Assembly: GCA_949825045.1 (NCBI GenBank)
Contig: OX463824.1
Span: forward strand, 29,420,001 to 29,484,000
Direction: 5' to 3'
DNA from: Argyresthia goedartella
Lineage: Eukaryota; Arthropoda; Insecta; Lepidoptera; Argyresthiidae
DNA: 64,000 nt
Shown: positions 32,086 through 44,200 of the stretch, piece by piece
Position numbering within the stretch: position 1 is the first letter of the stretch
How the letters are laid out: each line of letters starts with the position of its first letter
Made by a program: the position numbers and the translations under genes
Notes under the pieces: generated by a model
What the model saw: only the letters and a program-made list of their open reading frames with translations
Databases searched by the model: none
Told to the model about the DNA's origin: nothing

Positions 32086-33240
32086 CCATGACTATTTGCG
32101 TAATTCTCACACACAGCCAACAGTTTTCTAAGTGCACCCACCGTAGGGCTTAGCAGCACCATATCGTCTGCGTAGCTGAGATTGTTTAAACATATGCCGT
32201 CAATATGGCAGCCGACATGTAAACTGCTGAGCTCCTCGATGAGGCCATTAATGTACAGGTTGAACAATATTGGGGAGGACAATCCCCCCTGCCTCACTCC
32301 ACATTCCAGCCTATAGCAGTCAGAGACGTGGTCGGACCATATTACATAATTTGTTTGATTATTGTACCAGTAGCGAAGAACAGAGATCAGCTCAGGTGGT
32401 AGTCCCGACTGTTTGAGCTTGTCCCATAAGATATTGTATGAGACCATCTCAAAAGCCTTAGAAAGGTCTAGGAAGCACGCATATATAGGAGTGCCTCTGT
32501 CCGTATAATACCTAACTGTGCTCTTCAGGGCTAGAATGGCACTTTCGGTTGAAAGGCCCTGCCGAAAACCGAATTGTGCATCATGTATCTGAATTGTTTG
32601 GTTCAGACGTCTTTCCATTAAACAATCAAATACTTTGGCTATTATCGTGGCCAAGGATATAGGCCTATAATTTGCTTTGTCCGATATATCGCCTGTTCTG
32701 TTCTTCACTATAGGCACCACAACCGTTTTCATCATGTCATCAGGCAAGTATGAATGAACAACACACATTGAGTAGAACAAGGCTAACACCCGCGGCAGAT
32801 GAACACCAGCGTACAGCAGGTGCTCGATGCTGAGTCCGTCGTGACCCGGAGACTTCCCTCTTTTCATACCCATGATCGCATTCTTAACCTCCTTAGCTGT
32901 GAACTTGGTCAAAACCCTGTCTGGGTCACGGCCGGTCTCAGCATCAGACACCTGCTGCACGGGCGGCCCCAACGGAGAAAACACCTTAAAATGGTCTTTA
33001 AAATGGTTAGCAATATCACCGGGCATACTTATACCATTTACACTCGCCGGCAGGCTGGGCCTCAAATTCAGTTTATTTGTGGCGCGCCAAAAAGAACCAA
33101 AATGTTTATTCTCACGGTGAGTAGCTAGAATGTCCATTTTAAGCTGGTCTTGGTTTTTTAAACACCACTTTAATTTTGATTTAAAAATGCGACGACTATC
33201 AGACATCTCATCATATACCCTACCACAAGCTGGTTTACCA
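32086..33240 (-). pseudogene. CR1-like RT, first segment
   Basis: Open from about 33240 to 32086: KRGKSPGHDGLSIEHLLY, NYRPISLATIIAKVFD, QFGFRQGLSTE, ACFLDLSKAFEMVSYNILW, GVRQGGLSSPILFNLYING and the active-site LSYADDMVLLSP. It then runs into the inverted-repeat element, and the last 35 or so residues of this frame belong to that element. The endonuclease part is missing (5' truncation). Confidence 0.88.
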
Positions 33241-33523
33241 TATTTTAAAATTATTTATTTTTATTTTATTTTATAAGTTTATTAAGGATAATTTCATAAA
33301 TATAGCATTACACTATGAATGAATATGTTGTAACGGTCACGCCGGCCATACGTGACAACCGCAATCACGCAGCCCGCACGTGACCGCCACGACCACATCA
33401 GATGAGCGCAGTCTCACACTGATGACGTCATCGACCTTCAGGTTCCCTCGCACAGTGCGCCCCTCCACGCCGCCCCGGTCCGAATGCGAGACCACGCCCA
33501 CCACGGAGCCTCTCCAGCGTGTA

Positions 33524-34177
33524 TGTCACCGTAAGATTGTCAAAACCGTTTGTCGATAAACTAAGGTTTTATTTCGTCAGTTGGTAGTAAACTGTAGTGT
33601 ACTATATGACGCGTTAGTTGATAAACTAATTGTTCAAACCGTTAAATAGCAGACTGGTTTAAACTTGAATTGCAAACGAAATACCAAGGCAAACACTGCG
33701 GTGGCTTTTTAGGTTGACATTTAAGAACAAAAAAAACGTAAATTCTAAACCCTGTCGGTCTGGCATAGGGTTACCATATATCAGGCTTTGGCCTGATATC
33801 TCAGGTTTTTCAGGCTTATCTCAAGCTCTCAGGCTTTGGACTGAGATCTCAGGCTTTTCAGGTTCATCTCAGGATTCCGGCTGGTTTTAGGAAATTTCAG
33901 GATTATGAGAAGTTTCAATAAAATATTAATATATTTTTTAGTTCTCGTTTATAATCGTCTTGTCTCGTCTCGTTATAATCGACCTCTTATCTGTTATTGT
34001 ATTAAAAATACTATGTTTTTTTACCTAAAATGCTTAAATTCGAGGAAGTCTCAGGTTTCTTCAATGGAAATTAGGCTTTTTCTCAGGATTTTTTAATTTT
34101 ATGTCTGGTTACCCTAGTCTGATATACTATCTGTCGATAGTTGATCAACTAACGGTTTTGACTATCTTACGGTGACA
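33524..34177. mobile_element. TA-inserted MITE, 654 bp
   Basis: The ends TGTCACCGTAAGAT and ATCTTACGGTGACA are inverted; the arms extend about 30 bp (GTCAAAACCGTT). TA at 33522-33523 and 34178-34179. Contains the hAT-like MITE 33766-34116. Confidence 0.85.
33766..34116. mobile_element. hAT-like MITE nested in the TA MITE, 351 bp
   Basis: Ends TAGGGTTACCATA and TCTGGTTACCCTA. The 8-bp flanks GTCTGGCA (33758-33765) and GTCTGATA (34117-34124) match at 7 of 8 bases. The interior has many TCTCAGG/CAGGCTTT repeats. Confidence 0.78.
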
Positions 34178-34545
34178 TATATAAACCCGAGCACGACCGT
34201 CGGAGCCGCAGTTGGCTGACTCCCTGGCCTCGGTCAACTGCCCTCCTCTCTAGGCGACCCCACAGTTACCCCCTGGTGGCGTCTAGAGAAACCATTCCCT
34301 CACCCATCCTCACCTCTATTTGGGCGACCCCACGAATACCCCCTGGTCGCTTATTGGGAAATCCCTACTCGTCAACCCCCATCCAATCCTACCGCGTTTT
34401 AGAGCCACGGGAATCGCGTATGAAATATGAAGTTTGGCGCCATATCGTGTTACCCTGCCCTCAGCAGGCAAGGTAGTTAGCGAATGCAACTTGGCAAGGG
34501 GGACTGATCGAGCATGGGTGTCAAAATAAAATACAAACACGTAGG

Positions 34546-36370
34546 TATAAAGAGAATCCTCTATTTAAATATTAACTTGATGGGCTTGTAGGTATTCACG
34601 TCTCAATCGTTTTGAACAAAATTACAATAAAATTAATACATTTTGCGATACCTAATTGTGAACTTAGTACAGTGTTAAGGTTACAACAAAATAAAATTTT
34701 GCTCGAATTGTAAAATAAGCTTGGTCATATAATCAGTGGGATGGATCTCCTTTCCTGCATGGTTTATGCATCTCATTGTAGAAGGGTTCAATTTACCATG
34801 TCTTGTAGGTACCTAACATATTTTGTTTGTTCTATCTAAGCGGTGACATTCATTAGAAAGAAAGGAGGCAACGTAAGACAATTCGATATTGCACAAGAAA
34901 GAGGCAGTTGAAACCACTCCCGACCCATGGTCCAACCGCTATGTCCAATTGGTTGTACCACGGGGACGGTGGAATTGTCCTCTGGCACATTTTTATATGT
35001 TTATTTTTCATTTGCAAACCAACATACAATCCCTACTATAAGAAAGTTGCATAGTAGAACCTCGGGTATACCCAAGGAGCTCAAGAACGAACTCACGATG
35101 TGTGCTAGAATGTACCTGTAAATCACACCCTCTCTTTCTAGCACAGGCGAGATGACGTATCGTGATTTGTCCTTGACCTTCTTGGCTATACCTGTATGGT
35201 CCGGAAGGAAAGTTGTTAAGAATGATGTTTCAGCGTTTTGTTAAACCCCGTTTATATAAAACAACAAAACATTCGTAAATTTATGTAACATTCAGTCACA
35301 CAGTCATTAAGGCCACAAAGAAAAATAGTCAACCTGAAGTTCTCTTTCACTCTTCTTGCACAATACTTCCATCTCTTTCCCGCAACAAGCTATACAACAT
35401 TCTTGCACAAACTCACTTGATTATTTATTTACAATTATTTTAGCATCGAGAAGACTATTCACTTATGTTTTCGATTTTGCTAGCTAGCATCCAGCTTGCA
35501 TTTTCAGCAGCTTTTCAACTAAATACATACAAAGGTGTTAATTTAGTTAATTTCCGATTCGATTTAAAAAAATAACAACACATAAATGTATAATTGCTTA
35601 AGGCCAGAGATAGAAAACGATTTAGCAGTAATCTTGGGTCAACTTTGACATGCCACAGAAAGAGTATCATCTTTGGCAGACCTGTTTGTCCGACATTTTG
35701 AAAAATCTTCATTTTCGCGGCCGAAGTTGAAACCAGTAAAGTGCATTTCCTGTAACTTTTCCCTTCGCCGGTAAGGTGGCTGTAGTGCACAACACTCAAC
35801 AAAATGCCGACTCCGATCTCATATACCCCACTTTCAAAAAATAAGAGCGAGTATGTAGTCGCGGCTGTCAATAGTGCTTTCATTCCTTACATAACTACTT
35901 GTTTTAAAAATAGATAGTTTTGATGCACTGATAATTTGGAGTCGGTATTTCAGTCACTGATATGGTATATTTTTCCTAACTTTTAAGTAATGGTTTAAAA
36001 AAAAAAAAGTTGGCAACACTGGTTTCATTGCTACTAACTTAACGGCGGCGAAGGGATAGGTTGTATGGCACTAATGCACTTTAGCGCACCATGGAATATC
36101 AACATTAATCCGCGATTAACGCTAACCCACGTTCATCTGCCGAGCCTTAGGTATGGACTAAAAATCAAATCTTGTTTTAATACCAGAAAATGCTTGAATT
36201 TGGGAGCTCCTTTATATTTAAGTATATAACATGTACCGTATAAATAAATAAATAAATAATCTACCAGTTATCATCCAACTCGATGTCTTTTAGTATTCTA
36301 TTGAATTCTCACTATTAGTGCCAAATGAGGTTAAATCTATAGTAAATGCTCAATGAAGGATCACTAGTAC
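34546..36370. other. Intergenic, no gene recognised
   Basis: AT-rich. The longest open frame (35515-35883, minus) shows no motif. Weak inverted similarity between about 35730-35790 and 36020-36085 (CGGCGAAGGGA and ATGCACTTTA) hints at another decayed inverted-repeat element. Confidence 0.4.
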
Positions 36371-36371
36371 T

Positions 36372-36509
36372 TACTACAGGCCAAAATTAAATAGGCAGCC
36401 GCGAGAAATGCGTTTCCCCCTCTCATTCGCTCTCGCCCTCGACGCGACAGTACGACAGTGACGGAAGCAATGACGTCATCAGGTGCTTAGTTGGCTTTGG
36501 CCTGTAGTA
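36372..36509. mobile_element. MITE, 138 bp
   Basis: Perfect 14-bp inverted ends TACTACAGGCCAAA at 36372-36385 and 36496-36509. Target duplication not clear. Confidence 0.65.
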
Positions 36510-38092
36510 TCTGTATAGGAAACAGGAATATTTGACATATCTTAAATGTTAGCGAGTCCAGATAAAATGATGAACTTCTCAATACCCCGGGTTTTTTGGA
36601 GGCATCGCGATTTTGTACCTTATATGGTATGTAATACAATTTAAAACCTATAACGGGGAATTGGCATCATATGATGCCTGGGGGTCTTGACAGGCTAATC
36701 ATTCATAAGAGCCACTGACAGTTAAATACGCTAACGTATCGATGGGCTGTTATTCCTGCGGATTCTGAAATAATGTAGATACGTATGGTGAGAAACTGCA
36801 TACTAGATTAGTATGTGGGTGGGCCCAGCTAAATCTGTTTCTTATTGTATCTACCAACAGGAAATGGGCTAACTATTTTTACAAAACATAAACTTTGCTG
36901 ATCCATTATTCTGAACAATTTCGTCAATTAGGATGGAACATTCTGGAGCGTAGCCGCCGGTTAAGAATGCACTTTGTGTTTGCAAAAGACAGGTGATGGT
37001 GGCTATTTCCGGCTTTGTATCGCGTTGTCTCTGTCTCTCAGTAACTGTATGAAGTTTTGCAGTTATCTCTCTTTGATACTAGTGTGCATTCTTTACCGCC
37101 GAGTACCTTTAGTGCAAGCGCCAATTTTCTTTAGCTCTGTGCGAGCTGTGACTTCTCTTTCTCGCATTGGCTAAGGTGGGGTGAGTGAGAGAGAGGTGGC
37201 ATCATGCTCAGAGGCCAATAAACTTGGCGCGAACTGTACCCCCGTTTGCTAAAGCTTCCAAACAGATTATTTAGGAAAGTGGATCAGAATGATGAAATAG
37301 CAAAGCAGTTACAAAATCCATTATATTAGCTGAAAAAATAAGAATTTACAACAAGTTTCACATCAAAATCCCAATAAAAATTTAAAGTCTCAGAGACGAG
37401 TCAATTCAACAACATTTAAATCGATATAAAATAAAATAAATAATAATATTGACGACAGGTATTACGTCTAAAAGCACACAAGTGCAAATTGCGATAAAAA
37501 CAATCTTAGATCGTTTCGAAATACATCCTAGGCTCTATATTTACAGATACAAATAGTGGATATAGCCATCCACGTTTCAAAAATTACAATTTTTACTGGA
37601 CTATACAGAATCTCATTTCTATTGCTATCTAAAGATGAACTGTCGTAAAACTGCTTTACAATTAAAATCTATAATGCATTGCAGTCTATGTACTTACAGT
37701 GTTCGGAACTTTGTGTGTTTTTTAACCTAAATACTTCAATATCGCGTAATACTGTTGATAACTAAGTAAATAAATAGCTGCCGAAAGATAATAAATTAAA
37801 ACTGTACACGTCCGTTTTAAAGAGATCATTTCAAAATGATTGAAATTGAAACCTTCAGTAGACTTGAGGTCCAAATCACGCTGATTCGTTCAGAATTTTT
37901 AGCAAGCCTACAATTCCGTTGAATGTGTCCTGATAATAATGGGCTATTTTACGTACATACATAATAAAGCCCATAACCACCCAGAAGGGGTACTAAGGGT
38001 ACTAAACTTGCTACAATCTTGGCATTCATCACTCGATTCTTCAACATCCATATGTCTCTTCGTACAACCGGGGCCAATTCCGGTACACAATG
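36510..38092. other. Intergenic, no gene recognised
   Basis: AT-rich, no long open frame with motifs. About 36600-36670 resembles 41700-41790 (GCATCGCGATTT, CCTATAACGG, GGCACC/GGCATC), a diverged dispersed repeat. Confidence 0.4.
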
Positions 38093-38100
38093 ACAGCTCA

Positions 38101-38709
38101 GTGACCGTGATTCTAGCAAGAAAGTACGATTTAGACAGATTCTGATAATGCACATATTTAGTGTGTTGTTACATAGATATAAATGTGACCCAAATTTCAG
38201 AATTTGTTTGCACACGGGGGCCGAAATATTTCACAAAAACACTTCCTGCTAGAATCATGTTTCGAAACGTGATCCTACCTATGCTATGATTTACCAAAAA
38301 CTCCCAAACGGTGTGATAATTGAAAAAAGTAATGCCACACAAATTACCACGAATATTTATCGAGCTGGCAAGATTTGTGTATTCAGTAGTTTTCTCAAAC
38401 TAGCATTTGGTCAAACGTAATCCTAGCAGAAAATGGAATATCTCTGAAACGCGTGGACACACAAAATTGGCTTTTTTTACCACTCACGACACACTAAATG
38501 TCCATATAAGTGAAATCTTTCGATTTCACACTTTCTTGCTAGGTTCACGTTTCTAAACATGATTCTAGCAGGAAGTGTTTTTGGGAAGTATTTCAGCCCC
38601 CGTGTACAAACAAATTTTGTTTGGTCACAATTATGTCTAACAACACACTAAATATGTGCATAATCAGAATCTGTCTAAATCATACTTTCTTGCTAGATTC
38701 ACGGTCACG
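38101..38709. mobile_element. Long-TIR MITE with 8-bp target duplication, 609 bp
   Basis: Arms of about 180-190 bp (38101-38283 and about 38525-38709) are inverted, starting GTGACCGTGATTCTAGCAAG. ACAGCTCA is repeated at 38093-38100 and 38710-38717. An 8-9 bp duplication with long arms fits hAT or Mutator-like elements. No transposase. Confidence 0.82.
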
Positions 38710-38717
38710 ACAGCTCA

Positions 38718-39737
38718 AGACATGACGATTACGGTCAACTTTAGATATCCAATATTTGGCGTTTGGAGAATATTTTTTTAGGCAATTATGGTAAAAATTA
38801 AGTAAATTAGTAAGCATAATAGTTTAGTTTTAGTCATGTAATTGTCATTGTTTACAGGAATTGACTGGTGGGTTGCGAGTACTTCTCTTTTCCCCGTCCT
38901 TTCAAAGTATGGCTCTAATTTTAACGGGCCATTTGTGTACTAACTATTCTGAAAGAAGCATTTGGACCGCAGCTTAGAACACAGCAAAGTTCCAGAGCAC
39001 ACATTTGCGGACATTCACACTCCGCTTTCTCTAAACTGGAATAATTTGAGGGTACCTATATTATGGTTTTAGCGCAGCGAAAACTATCACGTAAGCTTCA
39101 AATTCACTACAGTAGCCGCTTTATTATGCCTCAAACCTGAGGGCATTGATTGGTCGAGAACTCTTACACCCGGATGCACTACTGACTACTCAATGTGAAG
39201 CTGTCACTGTCCCTGCTCGGGAAATCACAGAGCTAATATGACATTTAAGCGGCACTCTATTTGAGTGGCAGTCAGTGTATTCAACCACTAATGGTAGTTA
39301 ATGTAGTGAATCTGAGGCTTAGATGGCACACGGGGGCACATGAGAATCACATTGATTATTGAATACGGTATTTGACTGCTAGTCAAAATATATACTTTTT
39401 AGGAACTGTCAAAACGGTAATGTTGTTCACGAGTTCTACGAAATACTAGCATGTGACGTCATAGTCAAATGCTGTCTATTTAACACAAAATTGAGTTTAT
39501 ATGCTGCTGGAAATATACAATTCTGATATTGTCAATCGTTTTTGTTGAAGTAGGTTCAGCTTGAGACACTTTTCTAGATTTTTAGGACTACCTTGTCAAA
39601 TACCGTATTATTGTGACGTTGAAATATAGGTATTACTGATTTCTTACCCCTTCGTACATATTTGTTCGACAGGTGAGGGACAAAGAGAGCATGTGTTCTC
39701 CCGTCACACATCCTGTAGATTTATTAATCACTCTGCA
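38718..39737. other. Region beyond the WDR20 3' end, nothing recognised
   Basis: No supported gene or repeat. It lies between the MITE and the WDR20 poly-A signal. Confidence 0.4.
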
Positions 39738-39743
39738 TTTATT
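39738..39743 (-). terminator. Candidate WDR20 polyadenylation signal
   Basis: AATAAA on the minus strand, about 170 bp past the stop codon. Confidence 0.5.
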
Positions 39744-39913
39744 CTCATGTGCCTTCTCAACCTCACGCCTATACGCTGTTCTCAGACAGACGCCGAACTC
39801 ATATCTTGTAGACACACATGCAACCATAATTAGAATCACAGACAAATATAGCAATACCCAAAACATTTTCGGCGTCCGTGCGAGAACTCCAAAGTTATTA
39901 CGTCCGCACTGGA

Positions 39914-41260
39914 TTAGTCTACGATATCGATCCTGTCGAACCGTCGATGTGGTCGCGAGCACGAGTGCGCTTCGCCATTCACCGGCCGCTGCGGTCGCGC
40001 CCACGTGTTGACACAGCCATCGGCGCACGCAGTGACGAAGTAGTCGGCGCGGAACAACAGCGACGTCAGCCGCTCGTGGGCGATTTTCTTACAGACTAGA
40101 GGTTCCAGTACCGGGCATTCGTCGAAGCGCGGGCACGCTGGGCTCCCGATCAGCTTGAGAGGGTCGATCGCATCGCTGCTCGCTCCGGCTGATTTGCCTC
40201 GTAACGCGACGGTGTTGGACGCCGAGGTCTTTTGCTCGGGTTTCGACGTGAGCGAGAAGTTCCGTCGATGCTCCGACCGCCGCTCTCCAAAGGAAAAGCC
40301 GGCTAGCCTCTGTGTTAGCGAGTTCACGCCTAACGATCCAGTGGTTTCCTCTTTCGCTTTCCCAACGCTGATGTTCAATGTAGACACGTTGTTAACTTTG
40401 GTGGTTTTAGGGTTCTGTTTGGTTCCGGAGGGTTCGCCGGCCGCGTTTTGTGCGCCGCTGAGCTCCGCGTGCTTATGTCCCACTTTGTTGGTTTTCGCTG
40501 CCTTGGGTTGCACCTTCATTCCTGGAACCCCGTTTGGGGAGAACGCCGGTTGGCTGTTGGGAGAGAGATGGGCAGATGCTCTCGCTCTCACTGGCGGTTT
40601 CAGCACGTCCTCGGTTAAGTCCCACAAGCACAGCTGCGTGTCCTGGGAAACACTACCTAACCTATAACACTGTACACTCTCACTTTTCTGTCGGTCGTCC
40701 TCCACACCTTCCTCACTTTCCGGGTCACTAAAACTAACGATATACGGGTCGAAAGCGACGACCGAAACCCACGACCTGTGTCCCTCACCCCTTGCGACCA
40801 CCCGCCGTTCTCCGAACGACCAGACCGTCACTAGATCGTCTTCTCCACCAACCACAACATACTTCCCATCTGGCGACCAGCAGACGCACAGGAACCCTCC
40901 GAAATACGACCGCGCGCGTCCTATCAACTCCATCGTGTCGTAGTGAAACACTCTTAGGAAGCCATCTTGGGAGACTACCGCTAAATTCGCTCCGCACGGC
41001 GAGAACGCGAACTCGTTTATCGAGCTGCCATCGACACCAATGAGCCACCTATAGAGAGGGTTTCTCGTGGACTTTGTTCTGCAGGTGTGTATGGAGTAGC
41101 CATCTCCTTGCTTGAACAGCTGGTAGTGGGGTGCGGTGGTGCCGCAGGTCAACTCCTCGTTGTATACGTACAGCTGACCCGACGCGTGCGCCGCTATGAA
41201 CAGATTGCTGGAACCCGGAACCCACTTGATGCAGGTCACTTTCGTCTTGTCTATCATCCT
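39914..41260 (-). CDS. WDR20: WDR20 exon 3 (terminal)
   Basis: Begins RMIDKTKVTCIKWV after a CAG acceptor (complement at 41261-41262) and ends RFDRIDIVD with TAA at 39916-39914. Holds most WD units, the low-complexity insert and the C-terminal WD unit. Confidence 0.94.
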   Translation of the reverse strand, partial: RMIDKTKVTCIKWVPGSSNLFIAAHASGQLYVYNEELTCGTTAPHYQLFKQGDGYSIHTCRTKSTRNPLYRWLIGVDGSSINEFAFSPCGANLAVVSQDGFLRVFHYDTMELIGRARSYFGGFLCVCWSPDGKYVVVGGEDDLVTVWSFGERRVVARGEGHRSWVSVVAFDPYIVSFSDPESEEGVEDDRQKSESVQCYRLGSVSQDTQLCLWDLTEDVLKPPVRARASAHLSPNSQPAFSPNGVPGMKVQPKAAKTNKVGHKHAELSGAQNAAGEPSGTKQNPKTTKVNNVSTLNISVGKAKEETTGSLGVNSLTQRLAGFSFGERRSEHRRNFSLTSKPEQKTSASNTVALRGKSAGASSDAIDPLKLIGSPACPRFDECPVLEPLVCKKIAHERLTSLLFRADYFVTACADGCVNTWARPQRPVNGEAHSCSRPHRRFDRIDIVD

Positions 41261-44200
41261 CTGGAAATTGATACAACAATGTGTTATTGTCTGGTCTCTG
41301 AACTTGTACCTAAATCCTATAATTGAAATTTTCCATTTGTATTACAATAGCATTAACGCCGAACAATACAGGATGTTCGGTAGATCGATGCCAAGCCTTA
41401 AAACGAAGATAGTACAGACCATTTTGACCCATTTAGGCCAAGCTTGTGTTAGCCGAAGTGTTAAAGTTTCGTTTTTATCGAGGTTTTATTGTTTACAAAA
41501 GTACAAGTTAAAAAAGTACAGAATTTCATAGTAAATTTCTAATACTTAATTGCGATTTTTAACAAAAAAAAATAAAAAATTACAATAATTTCTAGTTATA
41601 TACAGTTAAAAAAACTAAACTTGTTCGAGACATCTGTGGCTTGAGACTTGGTTTAAACCTTTGAAGTGCTAGAAAAAAATCTCAGCTTTTCACTCCTGGA
41701 CCTAGTTATGCAGCATCGCGATTTGGAGCCTCATGCCATTGTAATAAAATTCAGAACCTATAACGGCAAAATGGCACCTTCTGGCGCCAAATGGGCTTAA
41801 GGTTTTTTTGACTGCATTTTCTTTTTAAAACCAGAGGTTTTTGCGTGCAATTCTTTTGAAAAACGTACTTGACTGTACCTCTATCTTTTGACATAACATT
41901 CACAACGGTTCTCATAAATTATTGAAATTAGGAACTCCAAACCAAATTGAGGGAAAACAATTCCCCCTCTATAGTTTTCCCACAAGTTTTACTTTCTATG
42001 TGCGCCACCATACATATAAAGTCAAATAAGTCGATAGAGGACCATCAAACAAATTAAATACTTATGTCATGAAACATAATGTCCTAAGCATCCCGTTTGC
42101 GAAAAAGTAAGTACCTACTTAATAAATTAATACAAAAAAAAATAAGGAATAAAAGGCAGTTTTACCAACACAACATATCAGGTGTAAAATCAACGATAAC
42201 CCATGCCATGATCACTCAGCCAGTCCTCGAGATACATAATAGCGGAATTCAGTCTAGCAGCGGCCTCCTCGATAGAAGCCAAAGGAACATAAAGGGCTAA
42301 ATCATCCGCATACTGTAGTATGTTGCAGAAAGAGGTAACTACTCTAACGAAGTCGTAGGTGTAAATACTATAGCGTCAGGGACTCACGACTGATCCCAGA
42401 GGCAGGCCTTTTCGTACTGACTATCAACACTGATCTTTCTGAGAAGAAGCTGGAAATTAAATTAACTAACTTCACTGCAATAATCAGATGGAGCATTTTT
42501 TTGTCTGAGTACTGGAATAAGCACTTTGTCGTAGGCCGAGCATATATCTAAAAATACTTCCAAGACTGATTCACTTTTTGTGAAGGCTATCCTAATATCC
42601 GTGGTCAAGATGGCCAGGCTATCCATAAATAAACTTGGTTTCGTATCGTCATTACGGCGATACAAGGCGCATTCCTGAGAACCATGTTATACAGATGGCA
42701 GCTTGCGGTGACTAAGGAGTCGTAGCTGAGTAAGGACTGCTGTCCGAATGTGCAAAATGTAAAAATGAGAATCGAGTCTGGCATTCAGTAGCTGAAGTGC
42801 TACTAGTCATATACCCAGAGTCCATTAAAGGATACGACGAAGCCAAGAGATATATCCTTGGATCCCTGGTCATGCGGTTGTTACGGGAAACGAGGATTCC
42901 TGTGCAAAGAATGTTGTTGTCTTGGGCGGAACTGAACATTACCGTAATTACAGTTCAGATATATGGTTCATATCTAAAACTCATTTATATGAATCCGTTT
43001 GGGTCATGCATGACCGTACTCCGGTGCATCTTGCCAAACTGAGGGTCAGGGACAACTCGCTTTGTGAGTGTGGCCTTGAGGAGGGATCAGCTAACCATTT
43101 GTTTTTAATGTCTTAACCTTAACAATTCTTTATACAAGTATCTTTCGCCTTACATTCCTTGACCTACCAATTTCAAATCCCTAATATCATGTGTCAATAC
43201 TCTATTCATCCAAATCTCGTGCAATTTCAATTTCGTTAATGTAAATATCATCAAACTTTAACATCAGTTGTGTATTTAAATAAAGTAATATTATTCTATA
43301 TTTATGTAGAATAAAGTTTTGTGTTTGTTCTAAATACTGGAAATCCTGTGATTTGGACTGAAAAATATTTCATGTTATACCGTGTAATTTCTGAAATTTG
43401 ACAATAGCAGAATCATCAAACCGATGGAAGCCATTATACTCATTTAGGAAATTTCATTGAAAATTTGGGTGACTTGTTTCCTTGTTAGGCTGATAACTTT
43501 CGAACCAATTTTAATCAAACATGGCTAAGAACCATAGCAGGGATGTCAGGGGGTGTTACTTTTTCTATTTCTTTAAATGGTAGTAATTTAAAGAAATAGA
43601 AAAAGTAACACCCCTCTTTTTTCGTGGGAGGTTTAAATCAAGATCAAGACAAGAGAAGTAAACTAACCTCTTCATTATACAATTTACTTAATTCCTTCTT
43701 GATAGGGTCAATAAGCTGTATTTGTCCAGTGGAGAATCCGATGACCAACGACACAGTCTCGGGGGTCATGGTCACCGTGTTGAAGTCGTGACATGTCGGG
43801 TTTGTGCTTTTGTACATCTTCTTGTCCACCGGCTTTGTGAGATCAGCAGCCTGTGGGATGTCAAAGAAATATAAACATCTTATGTTGATGAAAAAACATG
43901 CACAGATTTGTGCAATAGGGTAAGGATTGGTGATTACATTTTGTGATTCAGGAAATGATGATCAGAAAAAACCCCTAATTAATTAACCCTACTCAGAATC
44001 GAGGAAAAGTTATTGATTAGTCATTGACTTTGACATTAAGCCAAAAAATATAAGCAAGTTGATGAATAGGAGATGACTGTTGTGATTCAAGATGATTTTT
44101 AAATTGCCATTTGAGCAATTGGGGTTTGTAAGTTTGATCTTTAACCAAATTTGGCTTTTCTTGCGGGGGTCGCAACCAGGTTAGCTATAGATATCGTTCA

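Larger units (their letters stand above)
26513..33240 (-). mobile_element. CR1-like non-LTR retrotransposon, 5'-truncated and twice interrupted
   Basis: Coding segments in order on the minus strand are 33240-32086, 31480-31228 and 26961-26652, followed by a 3' UTR to about 26513. They are separated by an inverted-repeat element (about 31485-32083) and a complete non-LTR element (26962-31227). Across the second insertion the protein reads straight on. The order of insertion is therefore clear. Confidence 0.85.
33245..34545. other. Unclassified GC-richer segment with TATA box, split by a TA element; possible LTR or promoter
   Basis: Outside the insertion 33524-34177, the flanks read CAGCGTG-TA-TATAAACCCG, so the TA element sits in a TATATAAA box. 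Downstream are two similar units, GCGACCCCACAGTTACCCCC and GCGACCCCACGAATACCCCC, then TTTGGCGCCATATCG near 34433. This could be a solo LTR, but no second copy or coding region was seen. Confidence 0.35.

Noticed and set aside
35515..35883. 122-aa minus-strand open frame
   Set aside because: No recognisable domain, no codon-level or neighbour support; likely chance.
39633..40028. Minus-strand open frame of 131 aa at the WDR20 3' end
   Set aside because: Overlaps the WDR20 C-terminus in another frame and runs into the 3' UTR; no family resemblance.
40155..40667. Plus-strand open frame of 170 aa over WDR20 exon 3
   Set aside because: It is the antisense shadow of the GC-rich WDR20 exon; no motif, no splice or promoter support.
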